From NCBI RefSeq assembly GCF_014672835.1, contig NZ_CP060244.1, forward strand, positions 2,637,843 through 2,701,842: a DNA stretch of 64,000 bases, given 5' to 3'. Made by a program: the position numbers and the translations under genes. Positions 1-8,786 of the stretch are shown here, in pieces. Origin of the DNA: Entomobacter blattae (GTDB taxonomy: Bacteria > Pseudomonadota > Alphaproteobacteria > Acetobacterales > Acetobacteraceae). Below the pieces are notes generated by a model. It worked only from the letters and a program-made list of their open reading frames with translations, made no database searches and had not been told where the DNA came from. The first letter of the stretch is position 1; every line of letters begins with the position of its first letter.

Positions 1-1
1 A

Positions 2-1459
2 AGCCATTTCGTTATTGCTGACACCGACCAACGACGCAAAACCCTTCTGCAAGGTCTGGAAAAGCTGACAGAAGCAGAAAATCTTACCATTGCTCCTGAT
101 ACAGGACTGGTTGAAGAAGTAACAGGTCTGGTCGAATGGCCTGTTCCCTTCCTAGGGAGAATAGAGGAAAGCTTTATGGATTTACCCATAGAGGTCATGC
201 AGGTTTCCATGCGCGTTAACCAACGGTATTTTACCTTACTGCATAAGGGAACCCATCAGCCTGCACCTTGGTTTGCTTTTGTTGCCAACATTCCCCCATC
301 CGATGGGGGAACCCTCACCGTTAAAGGCAACGAGCGCGTATTAAGAGCCCGATTTGCCGATGCTCGTTACTTCTGGGATCATGATCGCAAAACCCCACTC
401 TTCAGCAAGCTTGACCGTTTAAAGGCCGTAACCTTTCATGCCAAATTAGGCACCCAATTTGAAAGAACCCAACGCCTAATTTCCCTTAGCAGCTTTATTG
501 CCAAAAATATTGGTGCTTCCCCCACTTTAGCAGAACGCTCAGCCCTGCTTTGTAAAATTGACCTCACCACCGGAATGGTAGGGGAATTTCCTGAACTACA
601 AGGCGTTATGGGGGGCTATTATGCCTTGCATGATCAAGAAGATCCTGCCTGTGCCCAAGCCATTACCGAGCACTACAGCCCTAAAGGCGTCAATGATGGA
701 GTACCTACAGCCCCTGTTTCTATCAGCCTTGCCCTGGCCGATAAAATTGATACTCTTGCGGGCTTTTTTGCAGTGGGAGAAAAACCCACTGGCTCGGGTG
801 ACCCTTACGCCTTGCGCAGGGCAGCCTTAGGAGTGTTACGAATGATTAGGGAAAACCAACTTTCCCTAGCACTTGAAGAAACTTTCCAATACGCTCTTTC
901 TCTTTACCCTGAAACGCTTTCCCAACCTGAGACCCTACAGGAGCTTATGGAGTTTATTAGAGAACGCCTTCGCATTCAACTCCGTAGCGAAGACGTCCCC
1001 CACGATATTCTTGCGGCCATTTTGTCTGCTGCCTCTCTTCTGGACGTCAACCAAATTGTAGAGCGCATAAAACATCTCACACAATTCCTAAAAACAGAAG
1101 AAGGTCTTAACCTGTTGGCCGTTGTTAAAAGGGCAAATAATATTCTGCGCATTGAAAACCGCAAGGATGGCCCCCATCATGGCGATGTTACCCCTAACTT
1201 GCTCACAGAACCCAGTGAGCAAACCCTTTATAAGGTTTTTTCTAAGGTGCTTCCTGCGACCCAACAGGCACTGCAAGACAATAATTACCCTCAGGCTCTT
1301 ACAGAACTTTCTTCAACCAGATCCATACTGGATACCTTTTTTGAAACTGTTACTGTTAACGATCCTTCGGAAGATTTACGAAAAAATAGGTTGAAACTTC
1401 TTTCCCAGCTTACTGAAATGGCCAAAAGCGTTGCGGATTTTACCCAAATTGATGGATAA
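2..1459 (+). CDS. glyS: Glycine--tRNA ligase beta subunit (5' end outside window)
   Basis: The reading frame is already open at base 2 and runs to TAA at 1457-1459, giving about 485 C-terminal residues of a protein that is normally near 690 residues. The first ATG (176) is internal: the upstream codons read VIADTDQRRKTLLQGLEKL and continue without a break into the conserved GRIEESFMDLPIEV and VSMRVNQRYF segments of the GlyS core. The helical anticodon-binding (DALR-like) region fills the last third and contains RANNILR. GlyS pairs with GlyQ to form the alpha2beta2 enzyme that charges tRNA-Gly in the cytoplasm; glyQ would be expected just upstream, outside the window. The stop codon lies 11 bp before a large tandem repeat, so the transcript must cross about 600 bp of repeat before the first terminator. 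Confidence 0.96.
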   Translation, partial: SHFVIADTDQRRKTLLQGLEKLTEAENLTIAPDTGLVEEVTGLVEWPVPFLGRIEESFMDLPIEVMQVSMRVNQRYFTLLHKGTHQPAPWFAFVANIPPSDGGTLTVKGNERVLRARFADARYFWDHDRKTPLFSKLDRLKAVTFHAKLGTQFERTQRLISLSSFIAKNIGASPTLAERSALLCKIDLTTGMVGEFPELQGVMGGYYALHDQEDPACAQAITEHYSPKGVNDGVPTAPVSISLALADKIDTLAGFFAVGEKPTGSGDPYALRRAALGVLRMIRENQLSLALEETFQYALSLYPETLSQPETLQELMEFIRERLRIQLRSEDVPHDILAAILSAASLLDVNQIVERIKHLTQFLKTEEGLNLLAVVKRANNILRIENRKDGPHHGDVTPNLLTEPSEQTLYKVFSKVLPATQQALQDNNYPQALTELSSTRSILDTFFETVTVNDPSEDLRKNRLKLLSQLTEMAKSVADFTQIDG

Positions 1460-1470
1460 GGGCGCAGCCT

Positions 1471-2086
1471 CCAATACTGCCCATAAGATCCCAATACTGC
1501 CCATAAGATCCCAATACTGCCCATAAGATCCCAATACTGCCCATAAGATCCCAATACTGCCCATAAGATCCCAATACTGCCCATAAGATCCCAATACTGC
1601 CCATAAGATCCCAATACTGCCCATAAGATCCCAATACTGCCCATAAGATCCCAATACTGCCCATAAGATCCCAATACTGCCCATAAGATCCCAATACTGC
1701 CCATAAGATCCCAATACTGCCCATAAGATCCCAATACTGCCCATAAGATCCCAATACTGCCCATAAGATCCCAATACTGCCCATAAGATCCCAATACTGC
1801 CCATAAGATCCCAATACTGCCCATAAGATCCCAATACTGCCCATAAGATCCCAATACTGCCCATAAGATCCCAATACTGCCCATAAGATCCCAATACTGC
1901 CCATAAGATCCCAATACTGCCCATAAGATCCCAATACTGCCCATAAGATCCCAATACTGCCCATAAGATCCCAATACTGCCCATAAGATCCCAATACTGC
2001 CCATAAGATCCCAATACTGCCCATAAGATCCCAATACTGCCCATAAGATCCCAATACTGCCCATAAGATCCCAATACTGCCCATAA
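1471..2086. repeat. Perfect 20-bp tandem array, 30.8 copies
   Basis: The unit CCAATACTGCCCATAAGATC starts at 1471 and repeats head to tail every 20 bp. There are 30 full copies, then 16 bases of a 31st ending at 2086. Every copy I read is identical. The array lies between the convergent genes glyS and infC and directly abuts a terminator hairpin. Because 20 is not a multiple of 3, all three frames repeat every 60 bp; on the minus strand all three stay open, giving spurious ORFs of up to 257 codons. No spacers are present, so this is not a CRISPR array. Confidence 0.99.
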
Positions 2087-2114
2087 AAAAAGGAAGCAAA
2101 TGCTTCCTTTTTTT
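2085..2114. terminator. Bidirectional rho-independent terminator between glyS and infC
   Basis: The stem GGAAGCA/TGCTTCC (2092-2107, loop AA) is flanked by an A-run on the left and a T-run on the right, so it works as an intrinsic terminator on both strands. It ends infC transcripts from the right before they reach the repeat array, and glyS transcripts from the left after they cross it. The left A-run begins inside the last, truncated repeat copy. Confidence 0.85.
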
Positions 2115-2135
2115 ATTTCTGCTATAGCAAAAAAT

Positions 2136-2672
2136 CTATTTCGGTACCAAAATCATGATCATCTGCCTATTTTCAAGTTTAGGCATTTGTTCAACCTTGG
2201 CAAACTCTTCCATATCGGTGCGAATGCGATCCAACACATTAACACCAAACTCCTGATGGGCCATTTCACGACCCCGGAACCGCAGCGTAACCTTTACCTT
2301 ATCCCCATCGTCGATAAAGCTCTTCATCGCCCGCAACTTAACATTATAGTCATTTTGATCAATATTAGGGCGTACCTTAATTTCTTTGATCTCTATAACT
2401 TTCTGTTTCTTCCGCGCTTCATTACGCTTTTTTTGCTGTTCGTATTTAAATTTTCCATAATCCAGAATCTTAACAACAGGTGGGTCTGCATTCGGGCTGA
2501 TCTCTAATAGATCAAGGCCAACAGCATAAGCCTGTTCCAGGGCTTCCTTCATGGAAACAACACCGTGCATATTTCCTTCTGCATCAATAAGACGAACTTG
2601 CGGTACACGGATCTCTTCATTTACTCGTGGCCCTTCGCGGGTAGGCGGTGCGGGCATAGGGGGTCTAGCTAT
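2136..2672 (-). CDS. infC: Translation initiation factor IF-3, probable AUA start
   Basis: This protein of about 178 residues matches IF-3 along its whole length. The N-terminal domain has [15 protein letters not shown] and a lysine-rich linker ([11 protein letters not shown]). The C-terminal domain has the conserved [19 protein letters not shown] and [14 protein letters not shown]-3 binds the 30S subunit and proofreads start codon and initiator tRNA. No ATG lies at the N-terminus. A strong ribosome site AAGGAG (2679-2684) sits 6 nt before an ATA codon (2670-2672), but it directly abuts the TTG at 2676-2678, leaving no spacer. AUA is therefore the better-placed start. A rare start codon fits the known IF-3 autoregulation through AUU in enterobacteria. 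Starting at TTG would add only two residues. The gene lies about 220 bp downstream of thrS on the same strand. Confidence 0.95.
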   Translation of the reverse strand: MARPPMPAPPTREGPRVNEEIRVPQVRLIDAEGNMHGVVSMKEALEQAYAVGLDLLEISPNADPPVVKILDYGKFKYEQQKKRNEARKKQKVIEIKEIKVRPNIDQNDYNVKLRAMKSFIDDGDKVKVTLRFRGREMAHQEFGVNVLDRIRTDMEEFAKVEQMPKLENRQMIMILVPK

Positions 2673-2891
2673 GGTCAACTCCTTTTAAAAATTCCAATCA
2701 ATCATTCATTTTTGAAAAACGATAAAACAGAAAAAAAAGTTTACATTTTTACCTGTTATTATTTTTACTGTTGAAAAATAATCGTTTCACTGCCAGCCTG
2801 CAAGAGAATATTTTTGGGGAAACCCAGATTAAGCCTGTATTTCCCCTTTGAAAGCTGCTTTCTCATCACTTTCACTTGAAAAACATCCAAT

Positions 2892-4823
2892 CTAGTGATG
2901 ATCCCGCACATCTGGGGCTAAAGCCTCGGCACTTAAGCATGCAAGAGCTTCGTTTAACGGTAAAACCTCCTGGGCTGAACTGCCTAGCCTTCTTATCGCA
3001 ACACTTCTCTCTTCTGCCTCCTTGCGGCCCACAACCAAAATGAGGGGAACATGCTTTACGCTATGCTCACGAATTTTAGCGTTAATCTTTTCGTTCCGTA
3101 TATCTGTTTCAACGGCCATACCAACTTTTCTAAACTGCTCAGCCACTTCTTGGGCATATTCCCCTACATCGCTGACAATAGATGCCACCACAAGTTGAAC
3201 AGGTGCTAACCATAAAGGGAAACGTCCGGCATGCTGCTCAATTAAAATACCAATAAAACGCTCAAAAGAGCCGAGAATAGCCCGATGCAACATCACCGGC
3301 CTGTGTCTGGCACTATCTTCTCCAATAAAAGAAGCATCAAGACGTTCGGGCAAAACATAATCGACCTGCAAGGTTCCACATTGCCAATCACGACCAATCG
3401 CATCCCGCAACACAAATTCTAGCTTGGGGCCATAAAATGCCCCTTCCCCTGGGTTGAGCTCGTATTCCATCCCCACCGTTTTGCAGGCCTCCTTAAGGGA
3501 ATTTTCGGCCCTGTCCCACAAAGCGTCATCACCGGCTCTAACCTCTGGACGATCAGAAAACTTAATGCGAAATTCCTCAAAGCCTAGATCTTTGTAAACC
3601 TCACGGAGCATAAGAACAAAACGGGCTGTTTCATCGGCAATTTGATCTTCCTGGCAGAAAATATGCGCGTCATCCTGCACAAAGGAACGAACCCGCATTA
3701 ACCCATGCAAAGCGCCAGATGGCTCAAATCGATGACAAGCTCCAAACTCTGCCATACGCAAGGGAAGCTCCCGATATGATCGTAACCCATGGCGGAAGAT
3801 CTGAACGTGACAAGGGCAGTTCATGGGTTTTAAGGCATAGGTTTTATCCTCATCCTCAACACTGGCAATAAACATGTTTTCGCGGAATTTTTCCCAGTGC
3901 CCAGAAGCCTCCCACAGCGAGCGGTCTACCAATTGAGGAGAACGCACTTCCTCATATCCGTGCCTAGCCTGCATACGGCGCATATAATCCTGCAAAGTTA
4001 CATACAAGCGCCAGCCCTTGGCATGCCAAAAAACAGAACCAATAGCCTCTTCTTGAAAATGGAACAAATCCATTTCACGGCCAATGCGCCTATGATCTCG
4101 CTTTTCGGCCTCTTCTAGTTGGTGAAGATAGGCTTCCAGCTCTTTTTGGTCCCGCCAGGCTGTGCCATAAATACGGGTCAGCATGGGGTTGCGATGATCC
4201 CCTCGCCAATAAGCGCCAGCAACTTTCATAAGCTTGAAAGCTTTGCCTATAGCGCCTGTGGAAGGCATGTGGGGGCCACGGCAAAGATCCAGCCATTCTC
4301 CCTGACGATAAACCGATATAGGCTCCTCTTCTGGCAAGTCACGGATAAGCTCTGCCTTAAAGCGCTCGCCCTTATTTTCAAAAAATTCTATGGCTTTATC
4401 ACGCGGCCACACCTCACGCACAAATTTTTCATCCCGTGAGACAATCTCATGCATCTTTGCTTCAATGGCTGGAAAATCTTCAGAAGAAAACGGCTCATTG
4501 CGTGAAAAATCGTAATAAAAGCCATTCTCTACGGCAGGGCCAATCGTTACCTGCGTTCCTGGGTATAAACTCTGAACAGCCTCTGCTAGCACGTGTGCTG
4601 CATCATGGCGAATAAGCTCCAGGGCTTCCTTGTCCTTGCGGGTTACAAAGCGCACATGGGCATCATGGTCAACTTCTGTGCTCATATCCACCAACTTGCC
4701 ATCCAACTCCATGACAAGGGCTGCACGAGCAAGGCCTGCCCCAATGGAGGATGCAATAGTTGTGCCTGTTACTGCCGTGTCAAACTGATGAACTGAACCG
4801 TCTGGCAGGGTAATGGCAGGCAT
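2892..4823 (-). CDS. thrS: Threonine--tRNA ligase
   Basis: The 643-residue protein charges tRNA-Thr. In order it carries an N-terminal TGS domain ([13 protein letters not shown]), the editing domain with the HDAAH metal motif, the class II catalytic core with the zinc-binding MNCPCH segment and motif 2 around [15 protein letters not shown], and the C-terminal anticodon-binding domain ([11 protein letters not shown]). I chose the ATG at 4821-4823 because MPAITLPDG is the usual ThrS N-terminus and CGGAG precedes it. The frame stays open for 16 more codons upstream, but that extension overlaps the preceding gene. The glycosyltransferase upstream stops 16 bp before this start, so the two are probably cotranscribed. 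infC follows, as in many proteobacteria. Confidence 0.97.
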   Translation of the reverse strand: MPAITLPDGSVHQFDTAVTGTTIASSIGAGLARAALVMELDGKLVDMSTEVDHDAHVRFVTRKDKEALELIRHDAAHVLAEAVQSLYPGTQVTIGPAVENGFYYDFSRNEPFSSEDFPAIEAKMHEIVSRDEKFVREVWPRDKAIEFFENKGERFKAELIRDLPEEEPISVYRQGEWLDLCRGPHMPSTGAIGKAFKLMKVAGAYWRGDHRNPMLTRIYGTAWRDQKELEAYLHQLEEAEKRDHRRIGREMDLFHFQEEAIGSVFWHAKGWRLYVTLQDYMRRMQARHGYEEVRSPQLVDRSLWEASGHWEKFRENMFIASVEDEDKTYALKPMNCPCHVQIFRHGLRSYRELPLRMAEFGACHRFEPSGALHGLMRVRSFVQDDAHIFCQEDQIADETARFVLMLREVYKDLGFEEFRIKFSDRPEVRAGDDALWDRAENSLKEACKTVGMEYELNPGEGAFYGPKLEFVLRDAIGRDWQCGTLQVDYVLPERLDASFIGEDSARHRPVMLHRAILGSFERFIGILIEQHAGRFPLWLAPVQLVVASIVSDVGEYAQEVAEQFRKVGMAVETDIRNEKINAKIREHSVKHVPLILVVGRKEAEERSVAIRRLGSSAQEVLPLNEALACLSAEALAPDVRDHH

Positions 4824-4839
4824 GGAAACACTCCGTTTA

Positions 4840-5760
4840 CTAAATAATTTCTGATATCGCTCTTTTAACACACTCTTCAGAAAGATTGGCTAAATCCGGT
4901 TCTTTTAAAACCCTAACCTGGCCATCCCTCTGCCCACGCGGGGCTGTCAGTTCAGGTTTGCTCTCCTGGGAAAACAAAACTACACATGGGCACCCCATCA
5001 ACGCAGCCATATGCATAGGGCCCGTATCGTTCCCTAAGGCAAAATGGGCTTTTGCGGCAAGTGCTGCAAGATCTGTAAGTGCTGTTTTTCCTGTAAGGTC
5101 AATGGCAGAAGAACAATAACTGAGTATTTCCTCAGCCAAGGTTTTATCTGCTGCTGAACCAACAACCACTGTTCTTAGTATATAGTGCTTTTCAAGCCAA
5201 GCGGCAATATGCCCAAAATAAGCAGCAGGCCAGCGTTTAGCCGGACGGTGTGGGGCTGCACCAGGAACAAAAAGACTATAATGCTGAGGCAGACCGAAGG
5301 AGGAGATAGGCCCTGCTAGCCAGCTTAAATCAAACACGGGAAATTCTGTTATTCCCGCCTCAACAAGCTGGTCTTTCTGGCGGTCAAGCGTATGCATAAA
5401 ATTACGGTGGGGATTCCTGTGTCTGTGAGAGGCCCTCTGTGCAATACCTGACCATAATGGCCTGCCGGCAAGGTAATAATAGAAGCTGGAGCGAGAAGAG
5501 GTTTGCAGGTCGTAAACAAAGTCAAACCCTTTAATTGTTTCGTGCAGGGTCCAAACTCTTGAGATTTGCCACCATTTAGGGCGACTATCTATAAGGACGG
5601 TATCAAACCAGGGAGAGCGTTGGGCTAAATCAACATAGGGGCGTGTGGTCAGCAGAGTAATATGATCAGTTTGATGTTTTTTCCGTATGGCGGCAAAAGC
5701 ACTGAAACTGAGAACAAAATCGCCCAATGCCCCTAAGCGTATCACAAGAATTCGTGCCAA
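4840..5760 (-). CDS. GT9 family heptosyltransferase (WaaF/RfaF-like)
   Basis: The 306-residue protein begins [18 protein letters not shown], the typical GT9 N-terminus with the ADP-heptose-type GALGD loop. Further motifs are [15 protein letters not shown] in the middle and a C-terminal [14 protein letters not shown] nucleotide-sugar site. Members add heptose or related sugars to the lipopolysaccharide core at the inner face of the inner membrane. The start appears to be TTG (5758-5760), with AGG about 7 nt upstream; no ATG is nearby. It lies 16 bp ahead of thrS on the same strand, and this pairing with thrS is seen in other acetic acid bacteria as far as I recall. The exact sugar donor and acceptor cannot be read from sequence. 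Confidence 0.9.
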   Translation of the reverse strand: MARILVIRLGALGDFVLSFSAFAAIRKKHQTDHITLLTTRPYVDLAQRSPWFDTVLIDSRPKWWQISRVWTLHETIKGFDFVYDLQTSSRSSFYYYLAGRPLWSGIAQRASHRHRNPHRNFMHTLDRQKDQLVEAGITEFPVFDLSWLAGPISSFGLPQHYSLFVPGAAPHRPAKRWPAAYFGHIAAWLEKHYILRTVVVGSAADKTLAEEILSYCSSAIDLTGKTALTDLAALAAKAHFALGNDTGPMHMAALMGCPCVVLFSQESKPELTAPRGQRDGQVRVLKEPDLANLSEECVKRAISEII

Positions 5761-6430
5761 ATTCGACCTACTTCCTTCCCAGCCTCATACCGGTTATGAT
5801 GGGGTTCAAAGAGAACCCGCTTTCTTGCTTCTATTAGCAATATCGCAACCCTGAGGCAAGAAAGCTCTCCCCTTCTCCCATATCCTTCATCAGAGCTGAT
5901 GGCTCATGCCACACAAGAGAGCACTTTTCTCTCATAGTAATTTCTAATAGCACTCACAAATACAGAGCCCAAATACAGTGCAAAGCCCAAACAGAGGCAT
6001 TCTACGATACTCACAACCCCTATCACCGGATTCCCTCTGTTCACTGGGTTCCTGCCACCGGGTTCTCCAAAACCCACCTGAGAGAGTCTGTGCGAGTGGC
6101 AAGAGACATTCAAAACCAGAAGAGCAAGCGCTAGAACAACTCTCTCCAGAGATGCTCTGGTGACAGAAAGTCTCTATCCAAAGTACCAACGCGCAAGGCA
6201 TCCATATAAAGCCCTAAGAAGAGGAAGATATTCTCTGCGCATGATATCCTCTGCACACATTATGCCTGACAGGCAGAATACCTTACAAGCAGACTGGCGG
6301 GTAATCCATCGAGCACTTAACGGCACGCTCGTCTATGACGACACACTCATCTATATAAGAGGAGACATGTTCAGCTTAATACCAAACATGGCCCTAATGA
6401 CAACCCCATAAAAGGATAAGACTGTACAAT

Positions 6431-6471
6431 AGACGCTTAGCGTCCTGTGCTGCATCAAAGAGGTGGAATAA
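6431..6471 (-). pseudogene. 41-bp duplicate of the GT4 gene 3' region
   Basis: Bases 6431-6471 match 7402-7442 at 38 of 41 positions, in the same orientation. Read on the minus strand it gives YSTSLMQHRTLSVY, against YSTSLMQQRTLSVY in the intact glycosyltransferase. The flanks do not match. This is the remnant of either a duplicated copy of the gene or a former neighbouring paralogue. Confidence 0.7.
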
Positions 6472-6649
6472 GGAAAACACTGCCGCCCCGCTTACAGCTC
6501 TGCCAAGAGTTGGACAGCCTAATGGTTCAGAGAAGACTTGAGCAAAACAGGAGAAGATATAGTGATGACACCCCCCACTAGCGCCAGCAGAAAAGCCAGC
6601 CTCAAGCTAATATTTTGCACTCCCTCCCCCTTCCTCAAATGATCCTGTT

Positions 6650-6865
6650 TTACAGTAAGGACAGCCCCTGGTTTTCATTGCCATGCACATAAATTTCCAT
6701 GGTGTCTACCAGGTGAGAGACATCCACGTTTACTCGAAACGTTGAAAGACAAACCCGAACATAATAATGGGGGTTATGGGGGTGGTTATAAATGTTGGAA
6801 AAGAGTGTCGATAATCTTTCGAGAGAAGGATGAGAAGAAAGTGTATCAAGATGAAGAAAGAAAAT
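6650..6865 (-). pseudogene. Truncated C-terminal protein fragment, possibly class V aminotransferase
   Basis: On the minus strand a frame opens right after a TAA (6866-6868) and runs 71 sense codons to TAA at 6650-6652. It has no ATG or other plausible start near its beginning. The translation looks like real protein rather than noise: LHLDTLSSHPSLERL, then NPHYYVRVCLSTFRVNVDVSHLVDTM. The VRV-L-F-DV-LVD pattern resembles the tail of class V (cysteine desulfurase-like) aminotransferases, but I am not sure of the family. It is best read as the 3' remnant of a deleted gene. Confidence 0.35.
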
Positions 6866-7294
6866 TTACAGCATTCGCCGTACTATCAAATGATCCTGCC
6901 AAATAGGCCTACCAAATGAGCCTGCAAGAGACATATCCCCGTTATAAAGCGATAAATTGCATAATATTGACGGCTTTTACAATTTTATGCCGAGTTTATA
7001 AGGGATCCTCCTACACCCTTTGAGGAGGAAATCTCCTATGATATGAAAGAGGCATAATTCAAGACAGAGGTTCTGAAGAGGGATTTGCTCGCGCTATCAG
7101 GAAAGTTAAAGAACTCTCCACAGAAGAACACGTGCTCCACAATATTCTTGATTCTTGTGAGCCTTTCCCTGATCCCATAACGAACCTCAACAAGCTTGGT
7201 TGAAACGGAAATCAGGAACTATACAAACCCATACGCGGCTTGCATGGTTCACGGCCAAACCATAACCTATTTAGGCCACCTTCCCTCAATATCT

Positions 7295-8542
7295 TTATCT
7301 TGTATTTACCTTACTTTCCGCTTCAATCATCACCCCATTTTCTTGCGTGATCAAGAAATCATCCTGTGTGAGCTGCAAAGAAGGGGGAAGAAGCTCGTTA
7401 TAGACGCTTAGCGTCCTTTGCTGCATCAAAGAAGTAGAATAATGCTCCTTTATGAAGTCTCTGGCTCTTATCCCCATCTCTTGGCGGGAATGAAGTGGCA
7501 TCGCCATAATCTCTAAAAGACGGGCAGCCATGGCCTCATTATTATGCGGGGGAACCAAAAAACCTGTTACTCCATCCATAACGGTTTCTTTCAACCCTCC
7601 ATGAGCAGCAGCAATAACCAGGCATTGCATTGCTTGAGCCTCTATGGCCACACGGCCAAAGGGTTCCGGTTTTAATGAAGGGATGACCACAATATCAGCC
7701 AAAGCATAAGCAATAGACATTTGGCTACAATGGCCTACCAAACGTACATGTGAAGCAATACCCAGCTCTTCAGCTAAGGCCAATAATTTATTGGCATATG
7801 GTTCGTGTCCCCTTATCTCTCCCACGCAAACACACAGCCAATTGGCAGGAAGCAGGCCCTGTTTTTTTAAAAACCCCAGCGTGTGAAAAAACCAACCATG
7901 GCCTTTCCATTCCGTGAGGCGTGCCGGCAACATAACCACATAACTGTCAATCGGAATATACCATTTTAAGGCCAGTTCATGGATTTGCATGCCGGTAACC
8001 TTGAGAGGGTCAAAATATTCCATATCCGCCCCCCGCGGAATAAGACGTAGACGATCAGGCTGAACATTATAGTGGGTATGCAGACGTTGGGCTATAAATT
8101 CACTAATGGCGATAACCCGATCCCCTGACGCCAAAACAGCATTATAATATTTTTTTCCTGGAAAAGTTTCTCCATGCACGCCATGCCATGTTGTAACCAA
8201 GGCTCGACCAACCTTACGGGCTGCCCAGCGCGCGCACCATGCAGGAGCCCGCGAACGGGCGTGAACAACATCAACCCCTTCTGCCTCGATAATCCTCTTA
8301 AGGGCCTGTGTATGACGGTAAAGGGAAATGACATCTTTCTTCCCTACCGGTAAGGGAATATGCTGCCCCCCAGCCCTACGCAACTGGGGCAACAGCTTAC
8401 CGCCAGCACTCACGACCAAGGCTTTTCCACCCGCCTTGGTAATAGCCTCTGCCATTTCGACTGTCCCACGTTCTACCCCCCCACCATTTAAGGCAGGGAG
8501 AACCTGTAAAATAACAGCTTGTCTAAAAGAAGCCCGACCCAT
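7295..8542 (-). CDS. GT4 family glycosyltransferase
   Basis: The 415-residue protein has the two-lobed GT-B fold of family 4. The N-terminal lobe starts ILQVLPALNGGGVERGT, the acceptor-side glycine loop. The linker contains VMLPARLTEWKGH, and the C-terminal lobe has the retaining-enzyme signature EPFGRVAIEAQAM followed by TGFLVPPHN. Such enzymes transfer a sugar from a nucleotide donor to a lipid-linked or polysaccharide acceptor on the cytoplasmic side of the membrane. The start ATG (8540-8542) has AAGGTG upstream. It stands alone between two poorly coding spacers. A 41-bp copy of its 3' end lies about 0.9 kb downstream, so the locus has probably lost neighbours. The substrate is unknown; LPS or exopolysaccharide synthesis is likely. 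Confidence 0.92.
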   Translation of the reverse strand: MGRASFRQAVILQVLPALNGGGVERGTVEMAEAITKAGGKALVVSAGGKLLPQLRRAGGQHIPLPVGKKDVISLYRHTQALKRIIEAEGVDVVHARSRAPAWCARWAARKVGRALVTTWHGVHGETFPGKKYYNAVLASGDRVIAISEFIAQRLHTHYNVQPDRLRLIPRGADMEYFDPLKVTGMQIHELALKWYIPIDSYVVMLPARLTEWKGHGWFFHTLGFLKKQGLLPANWLCVCVGEIRGHEPYANKLLALAEELGIASHVRLVGHCSQMSIAYALADIVVIPSLKPEPFGRVAIEAQAMQCLVIAAAHGGLKETVMDGVTGFLVPPHNNEAMAARLLEIMAMPLHSRQEMGIRARDFIKEHYSTSLMQQRTLSVYNELLPPSLQLTQDDFLITQENGVMIEAESKVNTR

Positions 8543-8664
8543 GACACCTTAATACCCAAACACTGCCCACAACACACCTTTAATTTTCACAATAATAGTT
8601 AATTTCATGACAACCCATGTTTAAAAATAGCTTACTGGGCAAAATACACCATTCATTTTTTGTG

Positions 8665-8736
8665 CCTGGCAAAGGCTCTTGCAAGGTCTCTGACAAAGCC
8701 TCTGGCAAAACCTTTGGCAAAACCTTTGGCAAAGTC
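8665..8736. repeat. Degenerate 12-bp tandem repeat, six units
   Basis: Six consecutive 12-bp units run from CCTGGCAAAGGC (8665) through TCTGGCAAAACC and TTTGGCAAAACC to TTTGGCAAAGTC (ending 8736). They are imperfect, with the last three most alike. The array lies in the spacer between the GT4 gene and the SDR gene. In one plus-strand frame it would read as SGK/FGK-type repeats, but I see no supporting gene. Confidence 0.8.
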
Positions 8737-8786
8737 TATCAAACTATTAATTTTATTTTAACTTTTTATAGGATTACAGAAATTTG

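Larger units (their letters stand above)
5761..7294. other. 1.5-kb spacer without an intact gene
   Basis: No reading frame here has the length and composition of a functional protein. What I could recognise are fragments: a 41-bp copy of the 3' end of the neighbouring GT4 gene (6431-6471), a protein tail on the minus strand (6650-6865), and a plus-strand tail of about 53 codons (7042-7203) starting right after a stop codon and containing GFARAIRKVKELSTEEH. A short inverted repeat, GGGTTC/GAACCC (5802-5818), lies just upstream of the heptosyltransferase. The stretch looks like an eroded locus, possibly former polysaccharide genes. Confidence 0.6.

Noticed and set aside
1471..2086. CRISPR array
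   Set aside because: The units are directly adjacent with no spacers, and no cas gene is present.
1291..2099. Three overlapping minus-strand ORFs (219-257 codons) with a periodic GSIGILWAVLGSYGQYWDL-type translation
   Set aside because: They are produced by the 20-bp repeat, which has no stop in any minus-strand frame; they run antisense into glyS and have no distinct start or independent coding content.
5802..5818. Terminator hairpin near the heptosyltransferase start
   Set aside because: The 6-bp stem has no T-run on either strand and lies upstream of the gene.
5904..6411. Small ORFs of 60-85 codons on both strands
   Set aside because: They overlap each other, lack ribosome sites and have Cys/Trp/Arg-rich, non-protein-like composition.
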